From contig JAEWGA010000042.1 of the NCBI GenBank assembly GCA_023388555.1, positions 1 through 15,258 on the forward strand: DNA of 15,258 bases, in the 5' to 3' direction. The notes beneath the pieces were generated by a model. It saw nothing but the letters and a program-made list of their open reading frames with translations. It was not told the DNA's origin and did no database searches. The position numbers and the translations under genes were made by a program. Each line of letters begins with the position of its first letter. Within the stretch, counting starts at the first letter, position 1. Below are positions 1-7,243 of this stretch, piece by piece. The stretch comes from Bacteroidota bacterium. Lineage in GTDB: Bacteria; Bacteroidota; Bacteroidia; Bacteroidales; Porphyromonadaceae.

Positions 1-90
1 TTACATCCAATACAACAAACACAGAAAACGAAAACCAAAGAAGTCAACAACAGTGATTTTAGAAACGTTTACGGAAATAAATTCGGGTAA
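1..90 (+). CDS. Possible 3' end of an upstream gene (partial)
   Basis: Frame 1 is open from the window edge to a TAA at 88-90 and gives 29 residues ending in NSDFRNVYGNKFG. Composition is polar and basic (Q, K, T, N) and the codons resemble those of the downstream genes. No family can be named from so short a tail. A second frame, from position 2 to a TGA at 122-124, is also open (ending in IWRNLVLKNR), so the choice of frame is uncertain. Everything after this point up to dxr looks non-coding. Confidence 0.35.
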   Translation, partial: LHPIQQTQKTKTKEVNNSDFRNVYGNKFG

Positions 91-119
91 TATTTGGAGA
101 AACTTAGTTTTGAAAAACA

Positions 120-314
120 GGTGATTTTGGGGGACCTAAATTTGGGCAGAAAACAAGGTAAAAATAAGGATGAAAAAAGGGAAAAACGCCCCCGGATTCT
201 GGGGTAAAAAAATGACCGTTTTTTGGGAGGGGAAAATTAAGAGTGAAATTGGGTGGAAATTAGGCAGATTTTGGGGAGGAAAATGGGGTGATTTTGGGGG
301 TAAAAGGATGACCG
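120..314 (+). repeat. G-rich arm: degenerate ~11-12 bp tandem array
   Basis: The top strand alternates G runs with A/T tracts. G or GG+ tracts begin near 129, 144, 157, 168, 179, 201, 214, 225, 241, 251, 263, 273, 285, 296 and 306, so the average spacing is close to 11.8 bp if one missing unit near 190 is allowed. A 14-mer, GGTGATTTTGGGGG, occurs exactly at 120-133 and 287-300. An 18-mer at 201-218 recurs at 297-314 with two mismatches. Loops between most G runs are longer than in a classical G-quadruplex, but 273-300 holds three closely spaced G runs. Frames across it give low-complexity F/W/G/K-rich peptides, as expected from a repeat, so I do not call a gene. Function is unknown. Confidence 0.6.
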
Positions 315-340
315 CCCGCAATCCCTTTACAGGAGCGGGT
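314..340. other. Small GC-rich hairpin at the inner end of the G-rich arm
   Basis: CCCGC at 315-319 pairs with GCGGG at 335-339 around a 15-nt loop, with a possible G-T pair at 314/340. An alternative pairing is CGCAA (317-321) with TTGCG (341-345). No T tract follows, so it is not an intrinsic terminator. It sits where the G-rich arm ends, just before the 22-bp tandem repeat. Confidence 0.3.
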
Positions 341-371
341 TTGCGAGGGGTGTTAAAAGTTGTGCAAAAAT

Positions 372-459
372 AACTGCGCTTTCTTTTGCAACAAACTGCG
401 CTTTTCGTTACGACAAACTGCGCTTTCTTTTTTGAAGGACTCCGCGGATACTTTTTTTT
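372..459. repeat. 22-bp tandem repeat, three clear copies and one decayed copy
   Basis: AACTGCGCTTT starts at 372, 394 and 416, exactly 22 bp apart. Each copy is followed by a T-rich or variable second half, such as CTTTTGCAACA in the first. A fourth copy in phase begins at 438 (GACTCCGC, 6 of 8 matches to AACTGCGC). TGCAAAA at 363-369 can pair with TTTTGCA at 384-390. The 22-bp period is about twice the 11-12 bp spacing of the flanking arms. The reverse frame through it encodes a K/R/S/C-rich peptide that I regard as spurious. Confidence 0.7.
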
Positions 460-462
460 CCT

Positions 463-625
463 CCCCCAAAAGCCCCCAAATTTTGCCACCCAAAAACTCC
501 CCAAAGACCATCCTAAAACACCTCCCTAAAACTCGTCCAATTTCATCCCTAAATTTCCGCCTAAAATCCATCTTAAATTTTCCCATTAAAACGCCTAAAA
601 AATTGCCCAAAACTTCTGCCTAATT
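463..625 (-). repeat. C-rich arm: degenerate ~12 bp tandem array, inverted relative to the G-rich arm
   Basis: The top strand repeats a unit like CCTAAAA plus about five bases. The CCT/CCA junctions fall near 466, 476, 490, 501, 512, 525, 537, 548, 560, 572, 583, 594, 607 and 619: fourteen units averaging about 11.8 bp. Read on the bottom strand it resembles the G-rich arm. Positions 512-556 reversed align with 233-277 at 28 of 45 positions without gaps (hand alignment), and TCTGCCTAATT at 615-625 is the exact reverse complement of 258-268. It carries no convincing gene and its function is unknown. Confidence 0.6.
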
Positions 626-722
626 CGGCAACTATTTTTCCTTCCACCACAATTGCACCTTTTTTCCAGTGCTTAAAATTTCCCAGGCGAGAAGAATTCC
701 CCTATGCTGCAATAAAAATCTG

Positions 723-730
723 TACCTTTG
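723..730 (+). promoter_or_regulatory. Bacteroidota-type -7 promoter box for the dxr operon
   Basis: TACCTTTG matches the Bacteroidota sigma-ABfr -7 consensus TAnnTTTG exactly and lies 66 bp before the dxr ATG, giving an expected leader of roughly 60 nt. No clear -33 TTG box is seen 19-23 bp upstream. It is the only good candidate between the C-rich arm and dxr, so it probably drives the whole run of genes to 11146. Confidence 0.6.
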
Positions 731-796
731 CGGTGAATTTGGTCTTTCTTTTTTTGCATCAAATTCCTCCAAAACAACAGACCTTTACCCCTATAT

Positions 797-1951
797 ATGA
801 CACAAAAACGTGTAACCCTACTGGGCAGTACAGGCTCTATTGGTACCCAGGCCCTACAAATTATAGATAAGCACCCCGACAAACTCTGCGTTCACGCACT
901 GGTATGTCATCGCAATACGGACTTGTTAATTCAGCAAGCCCTCAAGTACACCCCGCGCTATGTTGTCATAGGCGATAACGCTTTATACGCGACCGTTAAA
1001 GAAGCTCTCCGCTCGGAACCTATCCAAGTGTTATCGGGTAACGATGCCATATGCGAAGTTGCTTCGGACCCCGAAACGGACATTGTTTTAACTGCTATGG
1101 TAGGGTTTGCCGGCTTGCTACCAACTATTGCAGCTATAAAAAGCGGCCGAATGATAGCTTTGGCCAATAAAGAGACCTTGGTTGTTGGTGGTGAGCTCAT
1201 TATGAAACTGGCTAAGCAACACGTAGCACCTATAATACCTGTCGACTCGGAGCACTCAGCAATTTTTCAATGTATAGTAGGAGAAGCCTACCCCTCTATC
1301 AGCAAAATATTCCTAACAGCTTCGGGCGGGCCGTTTATCGACCTCTCCACAGAGGAACTTAAATATGTAACACCACAGCAAGCACTGTTGCACCCCAATT
1401 GGAATATGGGTCCGAAGGTTACCATCGACTCTTCCACGCTAATGAACAAAGGCTTTGAAATGATAGAGGCCCATTGGCTTTTTGGCTTAGCCCCCCAAAA
1501 CATAGAGGTGGTGGTACACCGGCAAAGTATTGTGCATTCTATGGTCCAGTTTAAGGACAATAGTATTAAAGCACAACTAAGTGTTCCCGACATGAGGTTA
1601 CCCATAGGGTACGCACTTTTATATCCTAACCGCAACAACCTGGAGGTAAAACCGTTGAGCATAGAAGACTTTTGCCAACTCACCTTTGAGCCACCACGGT
1701 GTGCCGACTTTAGGTGCCTAAACCTTGCCTACGAGGCCTTGGATGCCGGTGGTACAGCACCCTGTGTGTTAAATGCAGCTAACGAAATAGCTGTTGAGCG
1801 TTTTTTACACGAAAACATAACCTACACACAAATACCTATGCTAATAGATAGCATGTTAAATAAATATGGTTGCAGGTCTCTGCATTCGGCCGAGCAACTC
1901 TCGGAATTAGATGCCCAAGTAAGGACCGATGCCCGAAAGTGGAAAAACTAA
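797..1951 (+). CDS. dxr: 1-deoxy-D-xylulose 5-phosphate reductoisomerase (IspC)
   Basis: Converts 1-deoxy-D-xylulose 5-phosphate to 2-C-methyl-D-erythritol 4-phosphate with NADPH, the first committed step of the MEP isoprenoid pathway, in the cytoplasm. The 384-residue product has the usual family length. The N-terminal dinucleotide-binding motif GSTGSIG is at 10-16, LANKE at 122-126, and the metal-binding core DSE at 150-152 (D150 and E152). The substrate-binding ASGGPF segment is at 175-180, and the MNKGFEMIEAHWLF stretch follows at 216-229 with N217, K218 and E221. All key residues of the family are present. The ATG lies 66 bp after a TAnnTTTG box and no Shine-Dalgarno is visible, as is usual in Bacteroidota. 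It heads the long gene run, and the dxr-rseP order is the one I recall from Bacteroides genomes. Confidence 0.97.
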   Translation: MTQKRVTLLGSTGSIGTQALQIIDKHPDKLCVHALVCHRNTDLLIQQALKYTPRYVVIGDNALYATVKEALRSEPIQVLSGNDAICEVASDPETDIVLTAMVGFAGLLPTIAAIKSGRMIALANKETLVVGGELIMKLAKQHVAPIIPVDSEHSAIFQCIVGEAYPSISKIFLTASGGPFIDLSTEELKYVTPQQALLHPNWNMGPKVTIDSSTLMNKGFEMIEAHWLFGLAPQNIEVVVHRQSIVHSMVQFKDNSIKAQLSVPDMRLPIGYALLYPNRNNLEVKPLSIEDFCQLTFEPPRCADFRCLNLAYEALDAGGTAPCVLNAANEIAVERFLHENITYTQIPMLIDSMLNKYGCRSLHSAEQLSELDAQVRTDARKWKN

Positions 1952-2008
1952 CACATTCGCCACTCAACCTTACTCAACAACACTCTTCACGATTCGTTAT
2001 AATACTCT

Positions 2009-3328
2009 ATGAGCATTTTTTTAATTAAAACCCTCCAGCTGTTATTAGCTCTTGCCATACTTGTTTTTATCCACGAGTTAGGACACTTCCTTTTCGCCCG
2101 GTTATTCAAAATACGGGTAGATAAGTTTTACCTGTTTTTCGACCCCTGGTTTTCGGTACTCAAATACAAGTCGCCTAAAAGTAATACGGAGTATGGTATT
2201 GGTTGGTTGCCCTTGGGTGGGTACTGTAAAATTGCTGGGATGGTGGACGAGTCCATGGATACCGATGGGCTATCCTCCCCTCCCAAGCCGTGGGAATTCC
2301 GCTCCAAGCCGGCTTGTCAACGCCTTTTAGTTATGGTTGGAGGTGTACTCTTTAACGTTATACTGGCAGCCGTTATTTATACCGCCATAGCCTTCCATTG
2401 GGGTGAAGAAAAAATCCCCCTAAGCCATATTGGGGATAACCTAAGTTACTCCTCGGTAGGGCACAAGATGGGATTAAAGGATGGCGACTTACCCACCTTG
2501 GTCGATGGGGAAGAACTTAAGTACTTCGACGAAAAACTACTCCCCACCATTGTTAACGGGAAAAGCCTAACAGTAAACAGAAAGGGGCAGGTGAAAAGTT
2601 TAGAAATTCCCGCCGACTTAATGCAGGCTATCATTGCGTCCGACAGCAGTTTGTTTTCGCTCCACCTACCAGCAGTAGTATTGCAAACAATACAAGGCTC
2701 CGAAGCTGCCAAGGCCGGCTTAATGCCAAACGATAAATTGGTGGGTATTAACGATCTCCGGAGCAATGACCTTGCCGATATTGTAGCACAAATACAACAT
2801 GCCAGGGGCGACTCGGCAGTGTTGCACATTTACCGAGAGGGGCAAGAGATAACCCTTAAAAGCTACGTAGATGCCAATAATGGCTTGGGAGTTTCCTTCC
2901 AACCTCCAGCACAGGTATTTGGAGCCGAAAGGGTTACTTACACACTAATGGAGTCCGTCCCCGCAGGGTTGCACCGTGCTGGCGATAAATTAAGTTCCTA
3001 CGTAAGCTCCCTTAAATTTGTTGCAACAAAAGAAGGCGCAAAAAAGCTTGGTGGGTTAGGTACTATTGGTAGCCTTTTCCCCAGCGAGTTCGACTGGTTT
3101 TCTTTTTGGAATCTTACGGCATTCCTATCCATCATACTTGCCGTTATGAATATCCTGCCTATTCCGGGGCTGGATGGTGGGCATATCGTTATTTTGCTAT
3201 ACGAAATGGTTACACGCAAAAAGTTGCCTGTAAAGGTACAAGAGCGCATCCAGTTGGCCGGCCTTATGCTATTGCTCCTGCTTATGTTGTACGCTAACAT
3301 CAACGATATTTTCAGGTTCTTATTTTGA
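2009..3328 (+). CDS. rseP: RseP-type site-2 intramembrane metalloprotease
   Basis: Membrane zinc protease of the M50 (RIP) family. Relatives cut anti-sigma factors, and some clear leftover signal peptides, inside the cytoplasmic membrane. The substrate here cannot be read from the sequence. HELGH at 22-26 lies in the first membrane segment (about 5-30) and carries the two zinc histidines and the catalytic glutamate. A second hydrophobic segment lies at about 104-129 (GGVLFNVILA). Two PDZ-like regions follow at roughly 130-200 and 220-300. The conserved NILPIPGLDGGH motif at 381-392 supplies the third zinc ligand, D389. A last membrane segment is near 412-430. The 439-residue length is normal. 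It starts 57 bp after dxr with no promoter seen between, and its TGA overlaps the likely mutS2 start. Confidence 0.95.
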   Translation: MSIFLIKTLQLLLALAILVFIHELGHFLFARLFKIRVDKFYLFFDPWFSVLKYKSPKSNTEYGIGWLPLGGYCKIAGMVDESMDTDGLSSPPKPWEFRSKPACQRLLVMVGGVLFNVILAAVIYTAIAFHWGEEKIPLSHIGDNLSYSSVGHKMGLKDGDLPTLVDGEELKYFDEKLLPTIVNGKSLTVNRKGQVKSLEIPADLMQAIIASDSSLFSLHLPAVVLQTIQGSEAAKAGLMPNDKLVGINDLRSNDLADIVAQIQHARGDSAVLHIYREGQEITLKSYVDANNGLGVSFQPPAQVFGAERVTYTLMESVPAGLHRAGDKLSSYVSSLKFVATKEGAKKLGGLGTIGSLFPSEFDWFSFWNLTAFLSIILAVMNILPIPGLDGGHIVILLYEMVTRKKLPVKVQERIQLAGLMLLLLLMLYANINDIFRFLF

Positions 3329-5772
3329 TAACGTCCCCTACTTCTCCCCATAATTATCCTAACGACTTAGAGGATAGGCTGGATTTCACAGCCATTAGGC
3401 ACACCCTATACTCGTACTGCGCTAATGAAGTGAGTAGAAATTTGGCGCAGCGTATGTCCTATATCCACGACCTTCCCACCCTACAGCGGTGGCTTGCACA
3501 GCTACAAGAGCTTATCAATATCCGGGAAGCGCGCGGAGAGTTGCCAAGTTTTAGTTACGACGACCTTAAACAATACTTGTCCCATATTCGTCCCGAGGGG
3601 GCTACCATAGAGCTTGAAGGGCTTTCGGCCTTGCAACAACAGCTAAAACGGGTACAAGAGGTGCGTACCTTCTTCCAACCTAATAATGCCGAGGAAGAAA
3701 CAGAGCAAAGCACTCACCAACACTTGGCAACACCCAACATACAGGGGATTGTAAAAGAATTGGAGAGTTTGCCCGACTTACGCCGACGAATATCCAACCT
3801 AATAGACGATGAAGGAAACATAAAGGATACAGCCTCCAAATTACTCCGTAACATCCGGCACGAGTTGGCAAAGTTAACAGACTCCATTGCCCATACAATG
3901 AATAGCATTTTGCGGCAAGCCCAAGAAAAAGGGTGGTCCGACAAAGAGGCTCAAGTAACCGTGCGCGATGGTAAACTACTCCTGCCTATTAACCCCGCAG
4001 CAAAAAGAGAGATAAAAGGTATAATCCACGACGAGTCCGCTACTGGTAAAACCTTTTATTTGGAGCCGGAACAATTGGTGGAAACCAATAATAAAATACG
4101 CGAAAAAAAAGCCGAAGAAAAAAGGGAGATTCAACGCCTCCTCCGCGAAATAACAAGCCACATACGGCAAGCCATTACGCCTATACAACACAACTGCAAC
4201 CTACTGGGCATTTTGGACTTTGCACACGCCAAATTAAGGTTGGCACAAAGCCAACAAGCCGTAGTGCCCCAGCTTTCAGGGGAGCTAAGGATGGAATGGT
4301 TTTCGGCTCGCCATCCGTTATTGGAGAAACACCTGGCAACACAAAACAAGCGTATAGTACCCCTCACCCTTTCTCTTAATTCCAGCCAACGAATACTGCT
4401 GGTTTCGGGGCCTAACGCAGGCGGAAAGTCGGTTGTACTTAAAACCGTTGGGTTACTACAATACATGCTTCAGTGCGGGCTGGCAATACCTTTGGCAGGG
4501 CACTCCTGCTGTTGCCTTTTCGACCAAATATTTATGGATATGGGCGACGACCAGTCCTACGAAAACGACCTTAGCACCTACTCCTCTCACCTGTTAAGCA
4601 TGAAGTACTTTTGCAAAAAAGCAAACCAACGAACATTGGTGCTTATAGATGAGTTTGGGTCCGGGACCGAGCCTAAAATGGGTGGCGCTATTGCCGAAGC
4701 CGTACTACACCAATTGGTACAAAATAAGTGTATGGGAATTATAAACACCCATTACAGCAACCTTAAAGAGTACGGAAAAAACACCGAAGGCGTAACCAAT
4801 GCAGCAATGCTATTTGACCGACAAAAAATAGAACCCCTATACAAATTGTCGGTGGGGCAACCCGGCAGCTCATTCGCCGTGGAAATAGCCCGCAAAATAG
4901 GACTGCCAGCCAACATTTTATCTTATGCCGAAGAAATAGTTGGCTCCGACTATGTTTTGCAGGATAAATACCTGCAAGACATCCTTCGCGACAAAAAATA
5001 CTGGGAAGAAAAACGACAACAGGTACGACAACGGGAAAAAGCCTTGGAGCAACAACAACAAGAGTATACCCAACGCCTACAACTATTAAAGCAAGAACGA
5101 GCCTCAAAAATTGCTACCGCCGAGCAAGAAGCGTTAAACATTATTGCCTCTGCCAACGCTGCTGTAGAAAAAACAATACGTAAAATACAAGAAACAAAAG
5201 CCAACAAAGCGGCAACAAAGAGCGCACGTGAAAAGCTGGAGAGCAAAAAGGCCAAACTCCAAAACAAATTATCGCACTACCAGCAAAGCCAAGGCCAACA
5301 AAAAAAGGAGAAACAAGAGATTACCGTTGGGAGCAACGTTACGGTTAATGGCTCCTTGGAGGTTGGCGAAGTATTTTCATTGGAACGCCAAAAGGCCAAA
5401 GTTCGTTTAGGTAGTATAGTTATGGAATTTCCCATAACGCAGCTCTCTGTTTCGCTTAAAAAGGCCACTCAAATAAAAAAGAGTACACCTAAAGAGATAG
5501 ACCAACAACGAGATGAGAAAAGGCTTAACTTCTCGCCCCGGCTCGACTTACGTGGGAAGCGTGTAGACGAAGCCATCCAATCCACTCTATACTTCATAGA
5601 CGATGCTGTGCGGTATAACTACTCCCCTGTACGCATCCTGCATGGTACGGGAACAGGAGCTTTGCGCGAAGCTGTTAGAGATGCTCTAAGAAACAACCCC
5701 GCTGTACAAGATTACCAGGACGAGAAAGCCGATATGGGCGGTGCTGGCATCACTGTTGTCCACCTATACTAA
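3325..5772 (+). CDS. mutS2: Endonuclease MutS2 (MutS-like ATPase with Smr domain)
   Basis: MutS2 proteins are MutS paralogues without the mismatch-recognition domain. Members are described as anti-recombination nucleases, and the B. subtilis protein also acts on collided ribosomes. Which role applies here is not visible. The 815-residue product has the family's core and lever regions, Walker A GPNAGGKS at 362-369, Walker B LVLIDEFGSGTEP with D442-E443, and a long K/Q/E-rich coiled coil at about 550-665. A KOW-like stretch follows at about 668-715. The C-terminal Smr domain has LDLRG at 740-744 and HGTGTG at 773-778. The start is TTG at 3325. The family-typical YPNDLEDRL lies at residues 11-19, and no ATG occurs in frame between the preceding stop (3295-3297) and that motif. 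The start overlaps the rseP stop by 4 bp, suggesting translational coupling. The next in-frame ATG (3454) would cut into conserved sequence. Confidence 0.94.
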   Translation: MITSPTSPHNYPNDLEDRLDFTAIRHTLYSYCANEVSRNLAQRMSYIHDLPTLQRWLAQLQELINIREARGELPSFSYDDLKQYLSHIRPEGATIELEGLSALQQQLKRVQEVRTFFQPNNAEEETEQSTHQHLATPNIQGIVKELESLPDLRRRISNLIDDEGNIKDTASKLLRNIRHELAKLTDSIAHTMNSILRQAQEKGWSDKEAQVTVRDGKLLLPINPAAKREIKGIIHDESATGKTFYLEPEQLVETNNKIREKKAEEKREIQRLLREITSHIRQAITPIQHNCNLLGILDFAHAKLRLAQSQQAVVPQLSGELRMEWFSARHPLLEKHLATQNKRIVPLTLSLNSSQRILLVSGPNAGGKSVVLKTVGLLQYMLQCGLAIPLAGHSCCCLFDQIFMDMGDDQSYENDLSTYSSHLLSMKYFCKKANQRTLVLIDEFGSGTEPKMGGAIAEAVLHQLVQNKCMGIINTHYSNLKEYGKNTEGVTNAAMLFDRQKIEPLYKLSVGQPGSSFAVEIARKIGLPANILSYAEEIVGSDYVLQDKYLQDILRDKKYWEEKRQQVRQREKALEQQQQEYTQRLQLLKQERASKIATAEQEALNIIASANAAVEKTIRKIQETKANKAATKSAREKLESKKAKLQNKLSHYQQSQGQQKKEKQEITVGSNVTVNGSLEVGEVFSLERQKAKVRLGSIVMEFPITQLSVSLKKATQIKKSTPKEIDQQRDEKRLNFSPRLDLRGKRVDEAIQSTLYFIDDAVRYNYSPVRILHGTGTGALREAVRDALRNNPAVQDYQDEKADMGGAGITVVHLY

Positions 5773-5784
5773 CGTTATAGAGCC

Positions 5785-6336
5785 ATGATTATAGCCAAAG
5801 AAAAAAGAAAACAAAATATAGCCGAGTACATCCTTTATATGTGGCAGGTAGAGGATATTATTAGGGCGCTTAACGGAGCCACCAATAACATAAAAAATTA
5901 CGTACAGCAACAATACAACGTTGATGAACAAACCAAAGCCCAAATATGCAACTGGTATATTACGCTAAGCCACGAAATGCAAGCCGAGGGAATAATGCAG
6001 GCGGGACACCTAAACAGAATACGGGAGCTACTACTCTGCCTTAAAAACTTTCACCAAAAAGTATTACAACAACCCAGCCAGGCCTTATACAATTCCGTTT
6101 ACCACCAAACCCTCCCCACTATTATCCAACTGCGCAGCAAAAGTGGCGACACTGTGAAGGATGAAATAGAAACCTGTTTTACAGGAATTTACGGTTACCT
6201 AACACTCAAATTACAGGGTAAAGAGGTGTCTTCCGAAACAGAAAAAGCTATTAAGCAAATTAGCACCTTCTTGGCTATGTTGGCAGACCGGTTCCGAGAA
6301 TATGAAGAAGGGCGTTTGTCGTTAACAACAAACTAA
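5785..6336 (+). CDS. DUF4924 family protein, function unknown
   Basis: The 183-residue protein opens with MIIAKEKRKQNIAEYILYMW and contains the block DEIETCFTGIYGYLTLKLQ and later SETEKAIKQISTFLAMLADR. From memory these are hallmarks of DUF4924, a family largely confined to Bacteroidota. The sequence looks all-helical and soluble, with no signal peptide or membrane span and no recognisable catalytic motif. It lies 12 bp after mutS2 and one base before rfbD, so it is almost certainly co-transcribed. I recall the order DUF4924-rfbD-prfC from Bacteroides genomes, which would hint at a conserved link, but I cannot check this here. No function should be assigned. Confidence 0.88.
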   Translation: MIIAKEKRKQNIAEYILYMWQVEDIIRALNGATNNIKNYVQQQYNVDEQTKAQICNWYITLSHEMQAEGIMQAGHLNRIRELLLCLKNFHQKVLQQPSQALYNSVYHQTLPTIIQLRSKSGDTVKDEIETCFTGIYGYLTLKLQGKEVSSETEKAIKQISTFLAMLADRFREYEEGRLSLTTN

Positions 6337-6337
6337 A

Positions 6338-7240
6338 ATGAAAAGCAAACGTGTTTGGCTTACCGGCGCAAGCGGACAGTTGGGGCAAACCTTGCTCCAA
6401 CACTTCTCGGAGCCTGAAGGTATTGAATGGATTTCGACAACCAGAAACACTGTGGACTTGTTGAAGCCCCAACAATTAAAGGATTTTTTTGAGGCCCACA
6501 AGCCCGATGCTATTGTTAACGCAGCCGCCTACACACAAGTAGATGCAGCAGAAAACAACCCTATAAATGCTGCCCTTGTTAATAGCAACGCCCCAAAAGA
6601 GCTGGCCCACTTGTGTAAGCAACATAACACGTGCCTTATACATATTAGTACCGACTATGTTTTTGGCTCCTCCTCTCCGTTGCCCATAACCCCCTATACC
6701 GAAACGGACCTTCCCCACCCTGTTAACGTTTATGGGAGGACAAAACGGGAAGGCGAACACCATATTCAAACCATTCTTCCCAACCACTATATTTTACGTA
6801 CTTCCTGGTTGTATTCCCCCTATGGTCGTAACTTTTACCTTGCCATTAGGGAAAAACTCACCAAAGGAGAGACGCTGAAAGTGGTTAGCAACGAGGTTGG
6901 TAGCCCAACATCGGCCTTCACCTTATCCCAAATAATTGTAGAATGCTTGCAACGGTTATACACCCCGCAGGCAATTCCATACGGTATTTATCACTGTTCC
7001 AATAGTGGTAATACCTCTCGTTACCAATGGGCAAAGGCTATAGCCCAACTGCACCCTAAAACCAAAGATGCAACCATTATACCTTGCCAGCAAGCCGATT
7101 ACCCCACCCTGGCACCACGCCCCACCTATTCTGTTTTAAGCAACAACAAAATAAGCTCGGCGCTGAACAGCCTTCAAATACCCAACTGGCTCAGTGCACT
7201 ACACGAAGTATTCCTTATTGAACAGTCAAACATCCAGTAA
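6338..7240 (+). CDS. rfbD: dTDP-4-dehydrorhamnose reductase
   Basis: Last step of dTDP-L-rhamnose synthesis: NAD(P)H-dependent reduction of dTDP-4-dehydro-L-rhamnose, supplying rhamnose for surface polysaccharide. It is a short-chain dehydrogenase of the extended type, 300 residues, normal for RmlD. The nucleotide-binding motif is GASGQLG at 10-16, followed by NAAAYTQVDAAE at 61-72. The active site is STDYVF at 104-109 (T105, D106) with YGRTK at 132-136 (Y132 and K136). RTSWLYSPYGRNF follows at about 159-171. rfbA, rfbB and rfbC are not in this window, so the gene is detached from its pathway partners. A related sugar-nucleotide reductase remains possible. It begins one base after the DUF4924 stop, and prfC begins 3 bp after it. 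Confidence 0.9.
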   Translation: MKSKRVWLTGASGQLGQTLLQHFSEPEGIEWISTTRNTVDLLKPQQLKDFFEAHKPDAIVNAAAYTQVDAAENNPINAALVNSNAPKELAHLCKQHNTCLIHISTDYVFGSSSPLPITPYTETDLPHPVNVYGRTKREGEHHIQTILPNHYILRTSWLYSPYGRNFYLAIREKLTKGETLKVVSNEVGSPTSAFTLSQIIVECLQRLYTPQAIPYGIYHCSNSGNTSRYQWAKAIAQLHPKTKDATIIPCQQADYPTLAPRPTYSVLSNNKISSALNSLQIPNWLSALHEVFLIEQSNIQ

Positions 7241-7243
7241 ATA

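Noticed and set aside
120..300. Classical G-quadruplex or telomere-like array
   Set aside because: G runs are mostly separated by more than 7 nt, so a standard four-tract motif is not met; resemblance to TTTTGGGG telomere units is superficial.
170..373. 67-residue forward open frame rich in W, G, F and K in the G-rich arm
   Set aside because: Composition is dictated by G runs and A/T tracts every 11-12 bp. No family resemblance.
372..459. CRISPR array
   Set aside because: The period is only 22 bp with no room for repeat plus unique spacer, and no cas genes are present.
353..610. 85-residue reverse-strand open frame through the C-rich arm and 22-bp repeats
   Set aside because: The peptide is low complexity and follows the DNA repeat periods; the overlapping frame 136-504 on the same strand is equally open. 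No promoter box was seen. Best read as a by-product of the repeats.
617..640. Terminator for an upstream gene (TGCC/GGCA with following T-rich stretch)
   Set aside because: The stem is only 4 bp and the T tract is short and offset; too weak to call.
1288..1683. 131-residue reverse-strand frame opposite dxr, and other antisense frames in the genes
   Set aside because: They lie entirely opposite strongly recognised genes, have no promoter or family signal, and are explained by codon bias of the sense gene.
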